A stretch of DNA of 64,000 nucleotides, taken from positions 8,807,547-8,871,546 of the forward strand of contig OX104116.1 of the NCBI GenBank assembly GCA_944474755.1, given 5' to 3'. The DNA is from Limnoperna fortunei. Taxonomy: Eukaryota > Mollusca > Bivalvia > Mytilida > Modiolidae. Positions within the stretch are counted from its first letter, which is position 1. Every line of letters starts with the position of its first letter. The notes below the pieces were generated by a model, which saw only the letters and a list, made by a program, of their open reading frames with translations, did not search any database and was not told the DNA's origin. The translations under genes and the position numbers were made by a program. Below are positions 21,601 through 36,600 of the stretch, in pieces.

Positions 21601-24600
21601 AATATCCCAAAGTTTCATTCAAATCGGATGTAAACTTTTTGAATTATCATCCGGAAACCAAATGTGGACGGACGAACGGACGGAAGGACGGACGGACGGA
21701 CATGAGGACCACTATATACCCCCGACTCTGTCGAGTGGGGGTATAAAAACTGGATGCCATGATATAGCTGAAAAATTGCTGAAAGTGGCATTAAAACAAC
21801 ATTCAAATAAAATCAATCAATATGAGTGTTATCTCCCTTTAACTAGTATTCTCTGGCAGTACAGGGTAATACTATTGTGTTATCTCCCTTTAACCAGTAT
21901 TCTCTGGCAGCACAGGGTGATACTATCTGGGTGATTTTCAGATTGTTATCTCCCTTTAACCAGTATTCTCTTGCAGTTTAGGGTAATACTATTTGTGTTT
22001 TTTTAGAGTGTTATTCCCTTTGACCAGTATTTTCTGGCAGAACAGGGGGCTGCATGGTTTGTCTGTCTGGGACATGTATCAGATGTTCTGGCACACATCA
22101 CTACTGTGTGGTTATGGACATGTTCTGGACAGGAAATAGTTTATTTGATCGGTTTCTTTGATTGGTTTCTTGAAGCTTTTAAAAAATTCTTTAAAAATCA
22201 TTCCTATAATTTCTTGCATATTTATGGGAAATAAAACATGACAAGTCTTAAAAAAAATAGAGACAATCGATGCACTGATACACCTTTAAGATGTTGGAAG
22301 CCATCTAATATCAGCACTGTCTGCACTACCTCTGAAATCGGCACAGGCAGAACTCAATTCCTGTCAGGAACATTCTGGTTGTGAAGAACAGCAATTTGTG
22401 TAGCCCCAAGGTAATATGATCTGTTTTTTTATGGGAGTGTTATCTCCCTTTAACCAGTATTCTCTGGCAGTAGGAACAAAAACACAATTGTTGACAGCTC
22501 TTTTTCCCTCTTTGTTTATATTAACATAAAGTCAATTAAAAAAAATTCCAACGATAGTTCTGGAATGCCATCTGGTAGTCTGAAAGTTAAATACTTCTTC
22601 CATTAAACTATATCCAAAATTTAGAAAAATTGATCAATGTTAACTCTTTTTAAAGCTCTGGAAGCATCCCTATCTTCAGGGATGAAGTCTGAGAGACTCC
22701 GAAAACAGGAAATTGGCAATTATTCCACTAGACTAAAATAATCCTAATCCATTATATTTCATCAAATGTTTAATTTCTAATTTTTTTTCAAAGTTCCTTC
22801 TTTCCAATAAGCCCAAAAAGTAAAACCAAAACAAGAAAAAAGCCAAAGGAAAAAAATTACAAAGATCTACATGTATACCATTTTTTGGGGAACTACATTC
22901 GTGGACAACGAGGTGCAAAGGTCATCAATTGTATTATCGTTCCAGTACAGGGTAATTTTTTTCTCACAGTGTTATCTCCCTTTAACCTGTATTCTCTTGA
23001 CATACGGAACAAAACCACAATTGTTGAAGACCTCTTTGTTCCTCTTTGTTTATATTAACATAAAGTCAATTTAAAAAAATTCCACCGATACTCCTGGAAT
23101 GCCATTTGGTAGTCTGAAAGTACCATACCACTTCCAAACTATATCCAAAATTTAGAAAAATTGATCAATGTTAACTCTTTTTAAAGCTCTGGAAGCATCC
23201 CTATCTTCAGGGATGAAGTCCGAGACACTCTGAAAACAGGAAATTTGCAATCCTTCCACTAGACCAAATTACTCATAATCCATGATATTTCATCAAATGT
23301 TTAATTTTAAAATTTTTTTTCAAAGATCCTTTTTTCCATAAAGCCCCAAAAGTAGAACCAAAACAAGAAAAAAGCCAAAGAAAAGAAATTACAAAGAAAT
23401 ACACTATTTTATGGGGAACTACATTCGTGGACAACGAGTTGCAACGGTCATTAATTGCATTGTTGTTCCATACATGGTAGTTGCAAAGGTTATTAATTGT
23501 GTTGTTGTTCCATACATGGTAATAATATTGGGGGGGTTTTTCATAGTGTTATCTCTCTTTAACCAGTATTCACTGGACATACAGGGTAATATTATCTTCT
23601 TTTTTTTTCAGAGTGTTTGTGAACAGAAGTCTTAACATGGCAAAGATTAAGATATTTGGTTTTGACATGGACTATACTTTAGCAGGTATTACAATTCTTT
23701 TGGCAACAATATTCCCATAGAGCAAGAAAACAACTACTATTAGAATATCCTATATGCAAATACTCAATGCATAGAACCATAGAAATAAAACACAAACACC
23801 AATATCAATTTGGATAGCCACACGACAAAGCCATGTGCTGAATTTTAATAATAAGTTCAAAATACATTCAATACACAATCAGTCTCTTTGCAATTTTTTT
23901 TTTTATGTTCACACAACACTTCAACCATAATGAAATAATATATACGCAAGACAAAAATGCAGAAATTTTTATGAAAAAATATAAGAGGTGCTAACACTAA
24001 GGCCTTGTCGTGCTGAATGAAACAGTTCGTGCAACCGCGGGAATATCTACCCTCTATGGGAGACAACCCAAAAGAAATAATTTCACTCTAATTCTGTCCC
24101 TTCAAACGATTGAAATTATATTAGTTTAATGGGCATTTATACTTGTCTTTGAACAAGTACAGTTTACATGTGGATCACATAATGTGACCTGTTTGCTGGT
24201 TCTAAGACCAGCACATCTTACGTATAATTTCCCCAATAATGTCATTTTGAGAAGACTTGGTATATTTAAATAATTTAAAAAAATTAATAAACATGAACTA
24301 AAGTTAAACTTCTCTAAACCAGCCACCACTGGCACAGAGAGATTACAGGTTTACATAGGTGGCTGGTTAAGTGAAGGTTTGTGAAATGTACAGGATTTTC
24401 AGTTTTTGCACTTTTGGTTACAGAGTCAGGGTCCTTAATCAACTTTACTTTTTCACTAAATGATTATTCTACATGTTGATGTTTTACTGGTGGAGACATG
24501 TTTGATTTTTATTTCATTTCATAGCATGTTTCATTTGTGAGAAATTAAAACTTCATTTGCAATGCAGCTGAGAAAGGTTGACTTCTAACACAAACAAATG

Positions 24601-27600
24601 GATAAATAGATCACTTGGATCCAGTAATTCAGCTCGTCTGGTAAACCAGCCCACTTTCAGTAACATTAATGTCCATATCTTCCAACTTTGTCTGCTACAT
24701 GTGGTCATTAGTTTGCTTAAGGCATACAGTTCAATATCTGTTCTAAAGATCTATTACCCAAATATAGAAAAATTATGTTGATGTTACAGCAAATGGCAAA
24801 ATTTATTGTTATGTAGATGGATTTATCGAACAACCTCTGCATTTGTTCACATAACAAATGTCCTTTAATATTTAATGACATTTAATCAATTTTAATCAGT
24901 ATTTTCTTTTCAAACCATAATTTATTAGCTTGGGCAAAGGTCACACTAAAATGTCATAAATTACTGTTAAATGGTCATCACAAGTACACATTGATCAGAG
25001 GAAGTTTGAGTACTCAACACTTTACACTAATTAAGACCTCAGCAGATTATGTATCACTTTAAATTGTGTAATGATTGCTCATATTTCCTCAGTGATTTAT
25101 GATAGGGAAGTTTTATAACTGGACGGTAAAGTAGTGTGAAATTTACCTGGTTAATTAAGGCTAAACTTTAGAAAATTGACCGATTTCTGGTTTGTAGAGG
25201 TGGCCTGTTTTGTAAGATAATTTACATTGATGGTAATGGGTAATCAGCTGGGACTTTTTAAAAAGGCAGATTTGAGGGACAACTGGTTTTCTGATGGTCC
25301 AATTCAGAGAAATCTCACTGTAGTGACTTTTAATAATATCTAGTTTTTGTTAATTTGTTTTTCAGCAAGTCTTCAAAATTAGCACACATCTGACAGTCCT
25401 CCACCGATAAAAAAGACTGTCAGACTTGTATTTTCCTCAGACACATCGGCCTACTGACCAGTTAAAATTGTGAGCCTGTTCTCTTTTTGCACGTCTTATA
25501 TTTCAATATTCATCTTTCTCGTTATACAGTAAAAATCATTGTAGACTTTATGGACTTTTTAAGTGTTAAAGGGATCCTCTTTTAAAAAACTCCAAGAAGT
25601 AAACACACAACTTGTTTACTTCTGTCTACATAAAATACAGACAGTGACAAATGAAAAGAAGAGTACAATGGACTTTAACGAAAAACCATAACCATTTAAT
25701 AAAATATCGCTTTTAAATTTGCTTGAAAATTGATTTCTTTCAAAATATACATTTTTATTACTGTATTTGACACAAGTGTATACATAAGCTGCTGACAATT
25801 TCTAAAGATAGGTGTCTATTTAATAAATGTTAATTCAAATATAGATCTTTGGACCTTTACAGTTATGTTCAGTCCTGTAAAACGAAAAAATTTACAGGTC
25901 TGACCAATGTGGATACACTTTCTTAATTTCTTTAAGTGAAATGCAATAACTCATCTTTTCCAGCTTACATTAGTACTGTTTGGCTTCAAATGACCTTGAA
26001 CTCTCTTATTATCTATAATATTGTTTACTATATTCTGTTTTAGTTTACAAATCACCAGTATATGAGAGTATGGGTTTTGAAAAGTTGAAGGACAGATTAG
26101 TTGCTATTGGTTACCCAGAAGACATCAAGGCATTCCAGTATGATCCAGCATTTCCTTGCAGGTACTTGGAGAATTTTAGCTACAATATTTAGTTGGTTAA
26201 AAATTAAAACAAAAAGTTCAACTAAACCTTAGAGTACAAATGATTCCAATTTTTCTGGTACAATAATCTAGATACATACAAAGTCTTATGCAAGAATAAA
26301 TATAGCACATGCATGTATATATGTGTTTTTTGTAGGGGTTTGTGGTTTGACAAACAATATGGAACTCTTTTGAAAGTTGATTGCTATGGTAACATTTTGG
26401 TTGCTGTGCATGGATTTAGATTCTTAAAAAGGTATGTAGATAATTTATCTAATGGTATATAATTGAGTTACCATACATGCCTACAATCCAAAATTAATGG
26501 AAAATACAGTAAAAAGCTGTGTATAGTCCGCATTTAGGTATTGTCCGCACCCCTTTCTTGGGCCAGAAATTTGGGGAAAAGTACAATCCCCACATAAAAA
26601 ATTTCAAAAAACGTCTCAAGATGAAGACATCGAGTCTGACTTGGTCACGCTTTTTAACACTTTTTTACTGTTATATGTAATTTATTCTCTCTTAAAATAT
26701 CATTTATATTTATAGTCGTAGTCATATCTAGTGATTGTAATAAATTAAATAAAAAATAGTGCATTCTCACATAGCATCTATTTTGATCGTTGTTAAAACG
26801 GATACTCACACATTTCGAAACCAAAACAATTTGTCAACTTTCGTTTATCAATGAAAACAAAGAAAACAAAAAGATTGAACACGTTTTATTTTAATCCTTT
26901 AATGATTGCAATCAAAACATTGATCTTCAAACATTTGAGGTTACATAACGACGCCACTTGCACTGTGCGCAATACAGGTTACGCATCCGCTATTTTCGTA
27001 TCCGTTTTAATTTTTATTCGTCCTATATAATTATTCTAACATTACTAAAAATAGTTTAAGTAAAATTTAATATCATTACAATGTATTTATATGGAAGTTT
27101 GTAAAAGAATCATGTTAGAATAGTACAAAAATACAGCATATAACACAACAACAAAATGGCGACTGCCATTGACAACATTCAACGGGACGATACACACTCT
27201 ATCGAGTCTGTATTTATGTACCATTCCTTTCCAACTTAAATTAAAAGAAAAGACCGCGGATAATACGACCCTAAATACGAAATATATTCTTTCAGCTGGC
27301 AGATGAAAACAACAAAATTGAAATCTGTCATCAAGGGTCTTTTTGTATTTATGTAACCTTTCTGTATTAGATTATACATGTAACTTTGGTGATACATTTA
27401 TGTAACTTTTCTGTACTAGATCAAACATGTATCTCTGGTGACACATTTATGTAACCTTTCTGTACAAGATCATACATGTAGCTCTTAACTCTAGTGACAC
27501 ATTTATGTAACTTTTCTGTACTAGATCATACATGTTACTCTGGTGACACATTTATTTAACCTTTCTGTACTAGATCATACATGTAGCCCTTAACTCTGGT

Positions 27601-30600
27601 GACACTTTTATGTAACCTTTCTGTACTAGATCATACATGTAGCCCTTACTCTGGTGACACTTTTATGTAACCTTTCTGTACTAGATCATACATGTAGCCC
27701 TTAACTCTGGTGACACATTTATGTAACCTTTCTGTACTAGATCATACATATAGCCCTTAACTCTGGTGACACTTTTATGTAACCTTTCTGTACTAGATCA
27801 TACATGTAGCCCTTAACTCTGGTGACACATTTATGTAACCTTTCTGTACTAGATCATACATGTAGCCCTTACTCTGGTGACACTTTTATGTAACCTTTCT
27901 GTACTAGATCATACATGTAGCCCTTAACTCTGGTGACACTTTTATGTAACCTTTCTGTACTAGATCATACATGTAGCCCTTAACTCTGGTGACACTTTTA
28001 TGTAACCTTTTTGTACTAGATCATACATGTAACCCTTAACTCTGGTGACACATTTATGTAACCTTTCTGTACTAGATCATACATATAGCCCTTAACTCTG
28101 GTGACACATTTATGTAACCTTTCTGTACTAGATCATACATGTAACCCTTAACTCTGGTGACACATTTATGTAACCTTTCTTTACTAGATCATACATGTAA
28201 TTCTGATGACACTTTTATGTAACCTTTCTGTACAAGATCATACTTGTAGCTCTTAACTCTGGTGACACATTTATGAAACCTTTCTGTTCGGGATCATACA
28301 TATAGCCCTTAACTCTGGTGACACATTTATGTAACCTTTCTGTAGTAGATCATACATGTAATTCTGATGACACTTTTATGTAACCTTTCTGTACAAGATC
28401 ATACTTGTAGCTCTTAACTCTGGTGACACATTTTTGTAACCTTTCTTTACTAGATCATACATGTAATTCTGATGACACATTTATGTAACCTTTCTGTACA
28501 AGATCATACTTGTAGCTCTTAACTCTGGTGACACTTTTATTTAACATTTCTGTACTAGATCATACATGTAGCTCTTAACTCTGGTGACACATTTATGAAA
28601 CCTTTCTGTTCGAGATCATACATGTAGCCCTTATCTCTGGTGACACATTTATGAAACCTTTCTGTTCTAGATCATACATGTAGCCCTTAACTCTGGTGAC
28701 ACTTTTATGTAACCTTTCTGTACTAGATAATGCATGTAGCTTTTAACTTGGGTGACACATTTCAAAACTAAAACATTACAGTACAGTATAAGCAGAAGAT
28801 GCAAAATTATATCTTGAATTGATAAAGAGTTGCCAAAGTAACACCTAATGTTTCTTTAGAAAAAAATAGTGCTAGCAATAATTTCGGCATAATTCTGTAT
28901 TTTACGTGCAAATAATTCTATTCATGCTGTAATGTTTTTATAACATGTGTAAAGATACATAAAAACACATAATTTACGTCATCTCAAATAATTTATAAAT
29001 GGATATTACCTCTGAGTGAACTACTTTCAGTATACAAGGTAAACAAAATGATGTCCTCTTAGCGTATCATAAATGGAGGGGACCGATGTTTTGTCTGTAG
29101 CAATGATTTATAATTTAATCGATTGAAAATTTAAATAAAATATTATATTAATAAAAAAAATTGGGTTTTGTTTTGTTCATGTTTTTTTTAAGTTTCTTTG
29201 GTACTGTTTTTTGTATATTCCTACACTTTCCAGCATTGGTACATTTTGAGGTATAGATGGGGTTCTTTATTTTTTTTTCTGTTGTTAAAATCGCAATGAC
29301 TATTTATTAGAATTATAAGGATTTATCATTAAACATTGTTCATTTAGGTAATTATCAATGTTTAACTCCAGCCACTCACTCACAAACTGGACATTAAGTC
29401 CTTCTGACTTTATTTAGTTTGTGAGTAAGTTGCCATAGTTTACACATTGATAATTTCCTAAAACACATTGTTTAATCCTATTATAATTTACTCTGTCATA
29501 AAAAATGGTGTTTCAGCAGACCATATGACAAGTATACCATAATCCTAGTTATTTCTCCCTAGCCCATAAATAGCCACATCAGTAAAAGTGCCACTCTCCC
29601 TAGCCCATAAATAGCCACATCAATATAAGTGCCACTCTCCCTAGCCCCTAAATATCCACATCAGTATAAGTGTCACTCTCCCTATCCCATGAATAGCCAC
29701 ATCAATATAAGTACCACTCTCCCAAGCCCATAAATAGCCACATCAATAGAAGTGCCACTTTCTTAGTGCTACAGTCATGGCCTTGTATTGGAGAAACTAC
29801 TGTATCATATTTTCGTTTGAAATGTAATGAAATGCAGCTATTCTGGAAGCTATCTGTATTATTCATTTTTTGTTATAAAACTATAAACAAGAAGAAATGA
29901 ACTGACTTTAGCTTTATCAGTTAAAAATCAAACTTAATTGTTTTTATGGTAAATGAATCCTTTACAATTTCTTTACAGCCATGAAATAACAAGACTTTAT
30001 CCTAACAAATATGTACAGCTGGACGAAAACAGGATGTATGTACTCAATACACTGTTCAATATTCCAGGTAATTCCCCTAAACACGCCAGTAATTATTTCA
30101 GTTAATTTTATTTATTAATTTGTCTCATTGTTACTCTTATTTTATAGGTTGATTGATTTATTAAGAATTGAATCCCACTTTCAGCACCTGTCAAGGGCAC
30201 TATCAACCAATAAAGCGAACACATACAATATTACGTGTACATCGAAGACTTTAATATAGGTCTTTATACTAGAAATAAAATATTCAAAACCCATACGATT
30301 TGTAATTAGAAATATAAAGAAACCTAGCTTTTTGCGTTTGTGTATGTACAAAAAAAAAACCTGACATAATTTGAGAACAGTGATGCTCTAGTTCATGCAT
30401 TATGCTTTTTACCTTAAGTATACATCGTCAAAGCATCATATGTTTACTATGTGGACTATATTATTCCACAGTGGAAATGTTTCATAGATCTCCAATGCCA
30501 CATATCAGTATAATGAGATATACAATTTGAATTTGATTGATTAGACGTCATATTGCTAAAGAATGTTCCACTGACAGAACTTTTTTTTTCAGAAACTTAC

Positions 30601-33600
30601 ATGATAGCCTGTATGATTGACTTCTTTACATCAAAAACAGATTATGTCAAGTGAGTACTGAACACACACTTGTTTGCATTGAATGAATAAGATAGACCTG
30701 ATGCAGTTTCTTTTTATTCATTATTATTACACGTCCTGAATATAGCTGAAATATTGCTTGCTAGACATTAAACATTAATCAATCAATCAGTCAATCAATT
30801 AACTCGTTATTTTTATCTCAAAATGTCTTAAAAATGTATTTTTAAACCGTCAAACATCAGTTAGTATTAAACAAACATTTTTATTTTGATTGAGTATACA
30901 CATAAACAGATGAAATAATGATAAGCTGCAGTACTCTACTTGTTAAATTATTATGGCTGTTCCTGCCATGTATTGAAATACCAACTAGACAACTAAATAT
31001 TGGCTGCTGATATTTTGTTAGAACAGTAATTATTTCCTTTATTTAAAGCTCTTTTTCACAGTGAAGATATTAAATATTCAATCTTATGTCTTTTTGTGGA
31101 AGTTTACTTACATGTGGACTACTTTTTGTGGAAGTTTACTTACATGTGGACTAAATTTGCATTTCCTAAGTACACTTGTGATAACATTAAAAAAATATTT
31201 CGGTTCAGGATTGGATGTAAATGTCTAAGGTTAACAAATTATAAATATGAAATTGTTACTGAATTTTAACCCTCTGCTAGACTCCATCTTTACTGTTACT
31301 AATACAGACCAATATATATCAAGTATTGTATGACTATCTTAATGGATACACAAGAAGTTGAAAAGCCTAAAAATTGTTACTGGTAACTATTGATTTTTAT
31401 GCCCCCGCAACGACAGTATTTTCAGGCCTAAGCAGTGAGGAGGGATACCAGTATTTTCAGGCCTCAGCAGTAACCTTATTTTAGCTATCAAAATTTACTT
31501 GTCCAAATAAAAACACTGCTTGTTTGAAGATTGTGTTTATGTTTCAAATTAGTTTTTCAACTCTTATCGACAAGCTCCATTCATCCAAGCCTTGTCTTGA
31601 TCATGAATAAGATTTTTACTGGTCCCTTCACTGTCTGTAATTATGGATATGCATAAATAGTTTCAAATCAGAACTAATTGTTGTTGTCATGTAATTGCTA
31701 ATGAGAAAAAAAAAATACGGATAATGAATTCAGGAAAACTATTGAGCAATCTCACATTTAAGAGAGAGTTTTTTTTACTTGTCTCGATACATGTGACTGT
31801 TGAGTTTTCCTTGACTGATGGATATTTCCGCTTGACAGAGCAACCAAACAAACATTGTCATTGTTGAGGCCTGTTTATATAATGATATATAATAATCTAT
31901 ATGTTCAAAGCCAGGTAGGTGAGTTTAAGTTTTACTATGACCCTTACAATAAGTAAATATTTCAATATCCTTTAAATACTCAACGGCTGAGTAACTTTGT
32001 CCATTTCGTATAACCTTACTTGGTATTTCATCACATGCCTGATAGTTGACGTCATAATTATATGTATTGATAACGTTGACTATACATGGATTCTTTCGCA
32101 AACAACAAGTGATGACACCAAAAAATTGTGAATTGTAAATATTATTTGACTACTGGTTAAATACAGTTATTTCTTTTCATAATATGGAATTAAAAATATA
32201 AGAATTTTTTTCAGTCGTTGGTTAGATTATTGGATATAGTTTACGCTATAGATAAACCGCATATAAGTGTAAATGGACCCAAAATCGTCTATATCCAATA
32301 ATCTAACCAGCAATTGAAAACAATCCTTAAATAACTTGTGTACATATTTTGATGGCATTACTTACCTAAGGTTTGTGGTTATCGACCCACATTTCAGCAA
32401 TTAATTAAATGCTATAAAAAGAAATAATGTATGCTCAAATTTGAATAAATAACATGAGTACTTGTTGTATCTTAAGTACAAAGAAATAGAATATGTTTGA
32501 CATATTCTAAATCTAACTATTTATTGTTTGTTTTTTCAAACTATAAGGGGAGATAATTAATTGTGTGTTTTGGAACATTTGGGAGATGATTTTGATACTA
32601 TTGACAGGTTGGTGACCTCCCTGAGACGGCCTCTGCCTTAGCTCGGAGGTAACGTATTAGGTACACTTGAAGATTTTGTTCTCTTACAGTGTGAGCAGGT
32701 GACATTTTTCTTTTAAACCTGGTGAGTTTTCCATCGTTTGGTTGAAATCAGTTGGACTAGCTGAAGCAGAAATAGAGCTCAAATCAGATGATGGAAAACA
32801 CCTCGTGTGTCTATTCAAAAATACTGTGATCTGATTTCTAAACATGTATATTTGGATTCATCACAACCCAGGACATTTTTGACAAAAGCATAAATTTTTT
32901 TTCACCAGTTTTTAATTGATTTAGCTAAATGTCAGCACATGCTGGAAGTTCATACACATTTGAATGTCCAAAAGTTGTCAGAAGGTCAGTATGGTTAGGC
33001 CATAATAAAAAAATCTTAGATTTTCATCTCTGCCTGCACCAGTTTTCATGCCAACCCCCATTTTGTTTATTTCTAAAATAACATTTTGTAAAGATATAAT
33101 TTTATGTAAATTTAAGAAAAGTTGGATTATAATCTAGCATGTATTTTTTACTGTGGCCATATTTTGTCATTCCATCCTCACAGTAAGCTTTGAACTGTTT
33201 GTTAGTCCATTTAAAATACTTGACCTGTAGATGTAAATCATTAAAGAATTTGACAGAGATAGTTTTTGTCTTTAGTAGAAAACATTAAAGTTATGTGTTT
33301 TCATGTATAATTATTGTTTACATTCATAAAGTATATTAACATATAATCTGGGGTCTCAACAGTCATTGACTATTTAAAATTCCCAATTCTTAATTATATA
33401 ATAATGTTGTGTTTAGCATTCACTATGCCAAAATAGTGGCCAGGGTTGAAGACATAGTGCACTCCCCTTCGGGTCGTGCACTATGTCTTCAACCCTGGCC
33501 ACTATTTTGGCATAGTGAATGCTAAACACAACATTATTATAATTATTATACTGACTGTCTTGACTTGGAAAATTATATACAAGAAGAAAAATAGGACATT

Positions 33601-36600
33601 AATGGAACATTAAATGATATCCCGCCATGTTGTGATGTAAAGTATTCCTAACGAAATTTATTGGGATCGTCCTTCCCAAACCTGGACATTTTCAGGCTTT
33701 CACCGCCCCTTTGTTTTTGTTTTTTTTGCATACGTTATACGTTGATCAGCTTCTTCTGTTGACTAGGATAAAAATACCTTATTTCAAGCACAGCAGTGAT
33801 TACAAGTTAACCCTGCCCATTCGCGTGAATTACTATTGATTGACGTCCAAATCAATAGTTTTCTTCGCCAGGTGGAGAAACTATAAGGGCATGGTGCATG
33901 GAGCACAATTCGTCAAAATATATAATATAAAATATTTCTATTAAAGGACATTCTTACAGAAAGTATAATAATATTTCCTAATTTTAAGTCTTCACTATTA
34001 CTATTAAAGAGGTAGTATATTTCACTAAAATCTGTGTGTTTCCATGTGAATTACTGGTAGTGATGTTTAGCATAGTGAAAGAACTTTAATTTTACACAGT
34101 TTAATTTTTATTTTTTAAAGCAAAATCTAAAACGTCACTTTCTGTTGTAAAAAAACATACAGACTGAGGTCAAGGTAACTAAGTTGACCCCATGACCTCC
34201 AGTAGACCTCATTGATAAATTTGCACATGGAAATAATTTGGTTTTTGGATTGGACAAACCTGAAAAATGGATAAAGGTTGCACGACATGTTATCCGACCA
34301 AACAAACTCGAGTACTAGCATTACACGACATGTGATCCAACCAAACAAACTCGAGTACAAGCATTACACGACATGTGATCCAAACAATCTAACTCAACAT
34401 GCGTTGTAAGCTTATTATTTAATTAAAAAGCTTTGATTACATTGTAAACATTATTTAAAAATTTGTGTTTCATGATTTGAATTATTAATTTATCTAATTA
34501 TTGTAACATTAAATAAAAAAACGCTTTTTAAACTTTATTTAGTGGCACATTTTCCAAAGAAACATAAAGTTCATTAAATTTTGACATTAGTTTTTTACAT
34601 TGTACATTTTTTGTTGTCTTTTTTGTTTTTTCGAAGTTATGCAAGTTTCACTGGGTACTCAAAAATACAAGATGAAATAAATATCCTTGAATTATTCTTA
34701 TAAGGATAATATACTATTATAAATATTATGTCTTGAAATGTTTAATACCTAATTGTTTTTTGTTTCCATTTTGTTACAAGTAAATTTAGAAATCTATTTC
34801 ATGCATTCCTTTATGAACACAATTTATTTATCTATTAATACACAAGAAAATTTTTAAACATTCTGTTGCGATATTAAATAAGTTTCAGAATTCACAAATA
34901 ACATAGTGTGTGTCTTATGATCCTTCGACCTTTGAACGCCTAATCAATTTTTTCCATCAGTCAGACTTCTGTTAACTTGTTCTTACTATGCTGTAATTTG
35001 CAACTTTTAAGTGATTAATGAAATAGACAAAAGCTTGCTGGTCTTGACTGGAATTTGATGAGATGTTTGTTACAGTGTAATGTATAAGTGATGTGGAGGA
35101 GGTCTCTTTAGTCCTTAACTGGATTTTAGGCAAAGTTGTATAACCTTTGTTTTCCAAATTAATAGGAACTAGATATATTTTAACACCTTTTTACCATTTA
35201 ATATGAAACTATCACTTCCTGTGATATAGGAAATGACATAACAAGGTTTTATAGAATAGACACAAGGTTAAAGTTAAGTGTGTGTATGGTAGACTATTGA
35301 CTAGGTACCAGTCTGTGTTGTTTATATTTGTATCGTAGACTATTGACTAGCTACCAGTCTGTGTTGTTTATATGTGTATGGTAGACTATTGGCTAGGTAC
35401 CAGTCTGTGTTGTTTATAAGAACTGCTATATGTGTGGTCATAAGTGAACATCTCATATTGTTTTAACTCTTGTTACAAAGATATAAATTATCAGATCATA
35501 CTGTTTGGCATGTTTGTTATACATAGACAGTAAAATATATGTACCCAGTATGACATGACTAGATAAGTCAATAATATGTATTTGAATGACAATGAGGTTT
35601 AACATTATTTAAAATAAATGAATGGTACAAATAAATAGATTAGTGTTTTGAAGAAACAGATTTTAATTTCTAGCATACTCAATATTTTTAAAGCTTCTAT
35701 CAAACAACCAAAAACAAAACAAAAAACTGCCAAGGGAGATAATATTGTTCACTAATTGTCTTACTTAGTCAAAATTGGTTATTAAATTCCATTGTAAATT
35801 TTATGTTGGTTAATTTTGATATATTCCAGATCTGATGGAGGGGTAAGATGTGGTGATCTTTACATGTCATACAAGTCAATATTTCAAGATATCAGGAACT
35901 CTGTTGATTGGGTGCACTTCCACGTATGTATATTAGTATTTAGTGACAGATTTTGATACCCTATAGGTCATGTAGGTTTTCATGTATTGTTTTGGTACAG
36001 TACCACATGATATCTAATAGACAGTACTCTATTGATACAATTTCATAGACAGTCACAACATCTCTTTAAATCTTAGCAATTCTAATTTTGGTCTATGGTC
36101 ATCACAAAACACAGCAGTATTGACAGAAATTCAGTCTTCCCTCATTTAATCAAGAAAGCTTAAATATAAAGTGGTATGTACTGCAGACACTGGCAGGAAT
36201 GCTAAGGATAAAAGAGAAAGTGGAGCAAGTTTTTACAGTAAAAACTTGAATCAAAAATACTAGTAGAATGTTTGCATTTCTTTTGTGAAAAACTTTGTGA
36301 CAAAATACAGGGGATGAATGAAACAGGGCAGATATAGATCTGTAAGACAGAAATACATGTAAAGTTGGATCAAAATTGTATTTTATGATTTCAATTTACA
36401 GGGTGACATGAAGGATTTGACAGTACAAAACTTGGAGAAGTATGTCCATAAAGATAAACGGCTCCCATTGTTCCTAGAAAGGTATGTCCACATAGATCAT
36501 TCTAATTGTCATGTCCCCAAAGATAAATCACTCCTTTTGTTCTGAAAAAGGTATATCTACAGACATAAATAATGTGAGCTTTACTTTCATGGTGTTTTAC

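Larger units (their letters stand above)
20095..23600. repeat. Scattered ~52-bp minisatellite (ttatctccctttaaccagtattctctggc)
   Basis: The motif tatctccctttaaccagtat + tctctggcagtacagggtaat recurs near 20150, 20205, 21832, 21880, 21950, 22015, 22440, 22975 and 23548. It is broken up by a SINE, two pearl-like elements and a large duplication, and ends a few dozen bases before exon 2. Confidence 0.85.
30651..35829. other. NT5C2 intron 6 (5.2 kb)
   Basis: No exon seen. Contains a 37-bp dimer (31091-31153, gtggaagtttacttacatgt), hairpins at 32217 and 33399, and two small tandem arrays listed separately. A short open stretch at 34127-34360 is an artefact of the 51-bp repeat. Confidence 0.7.
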
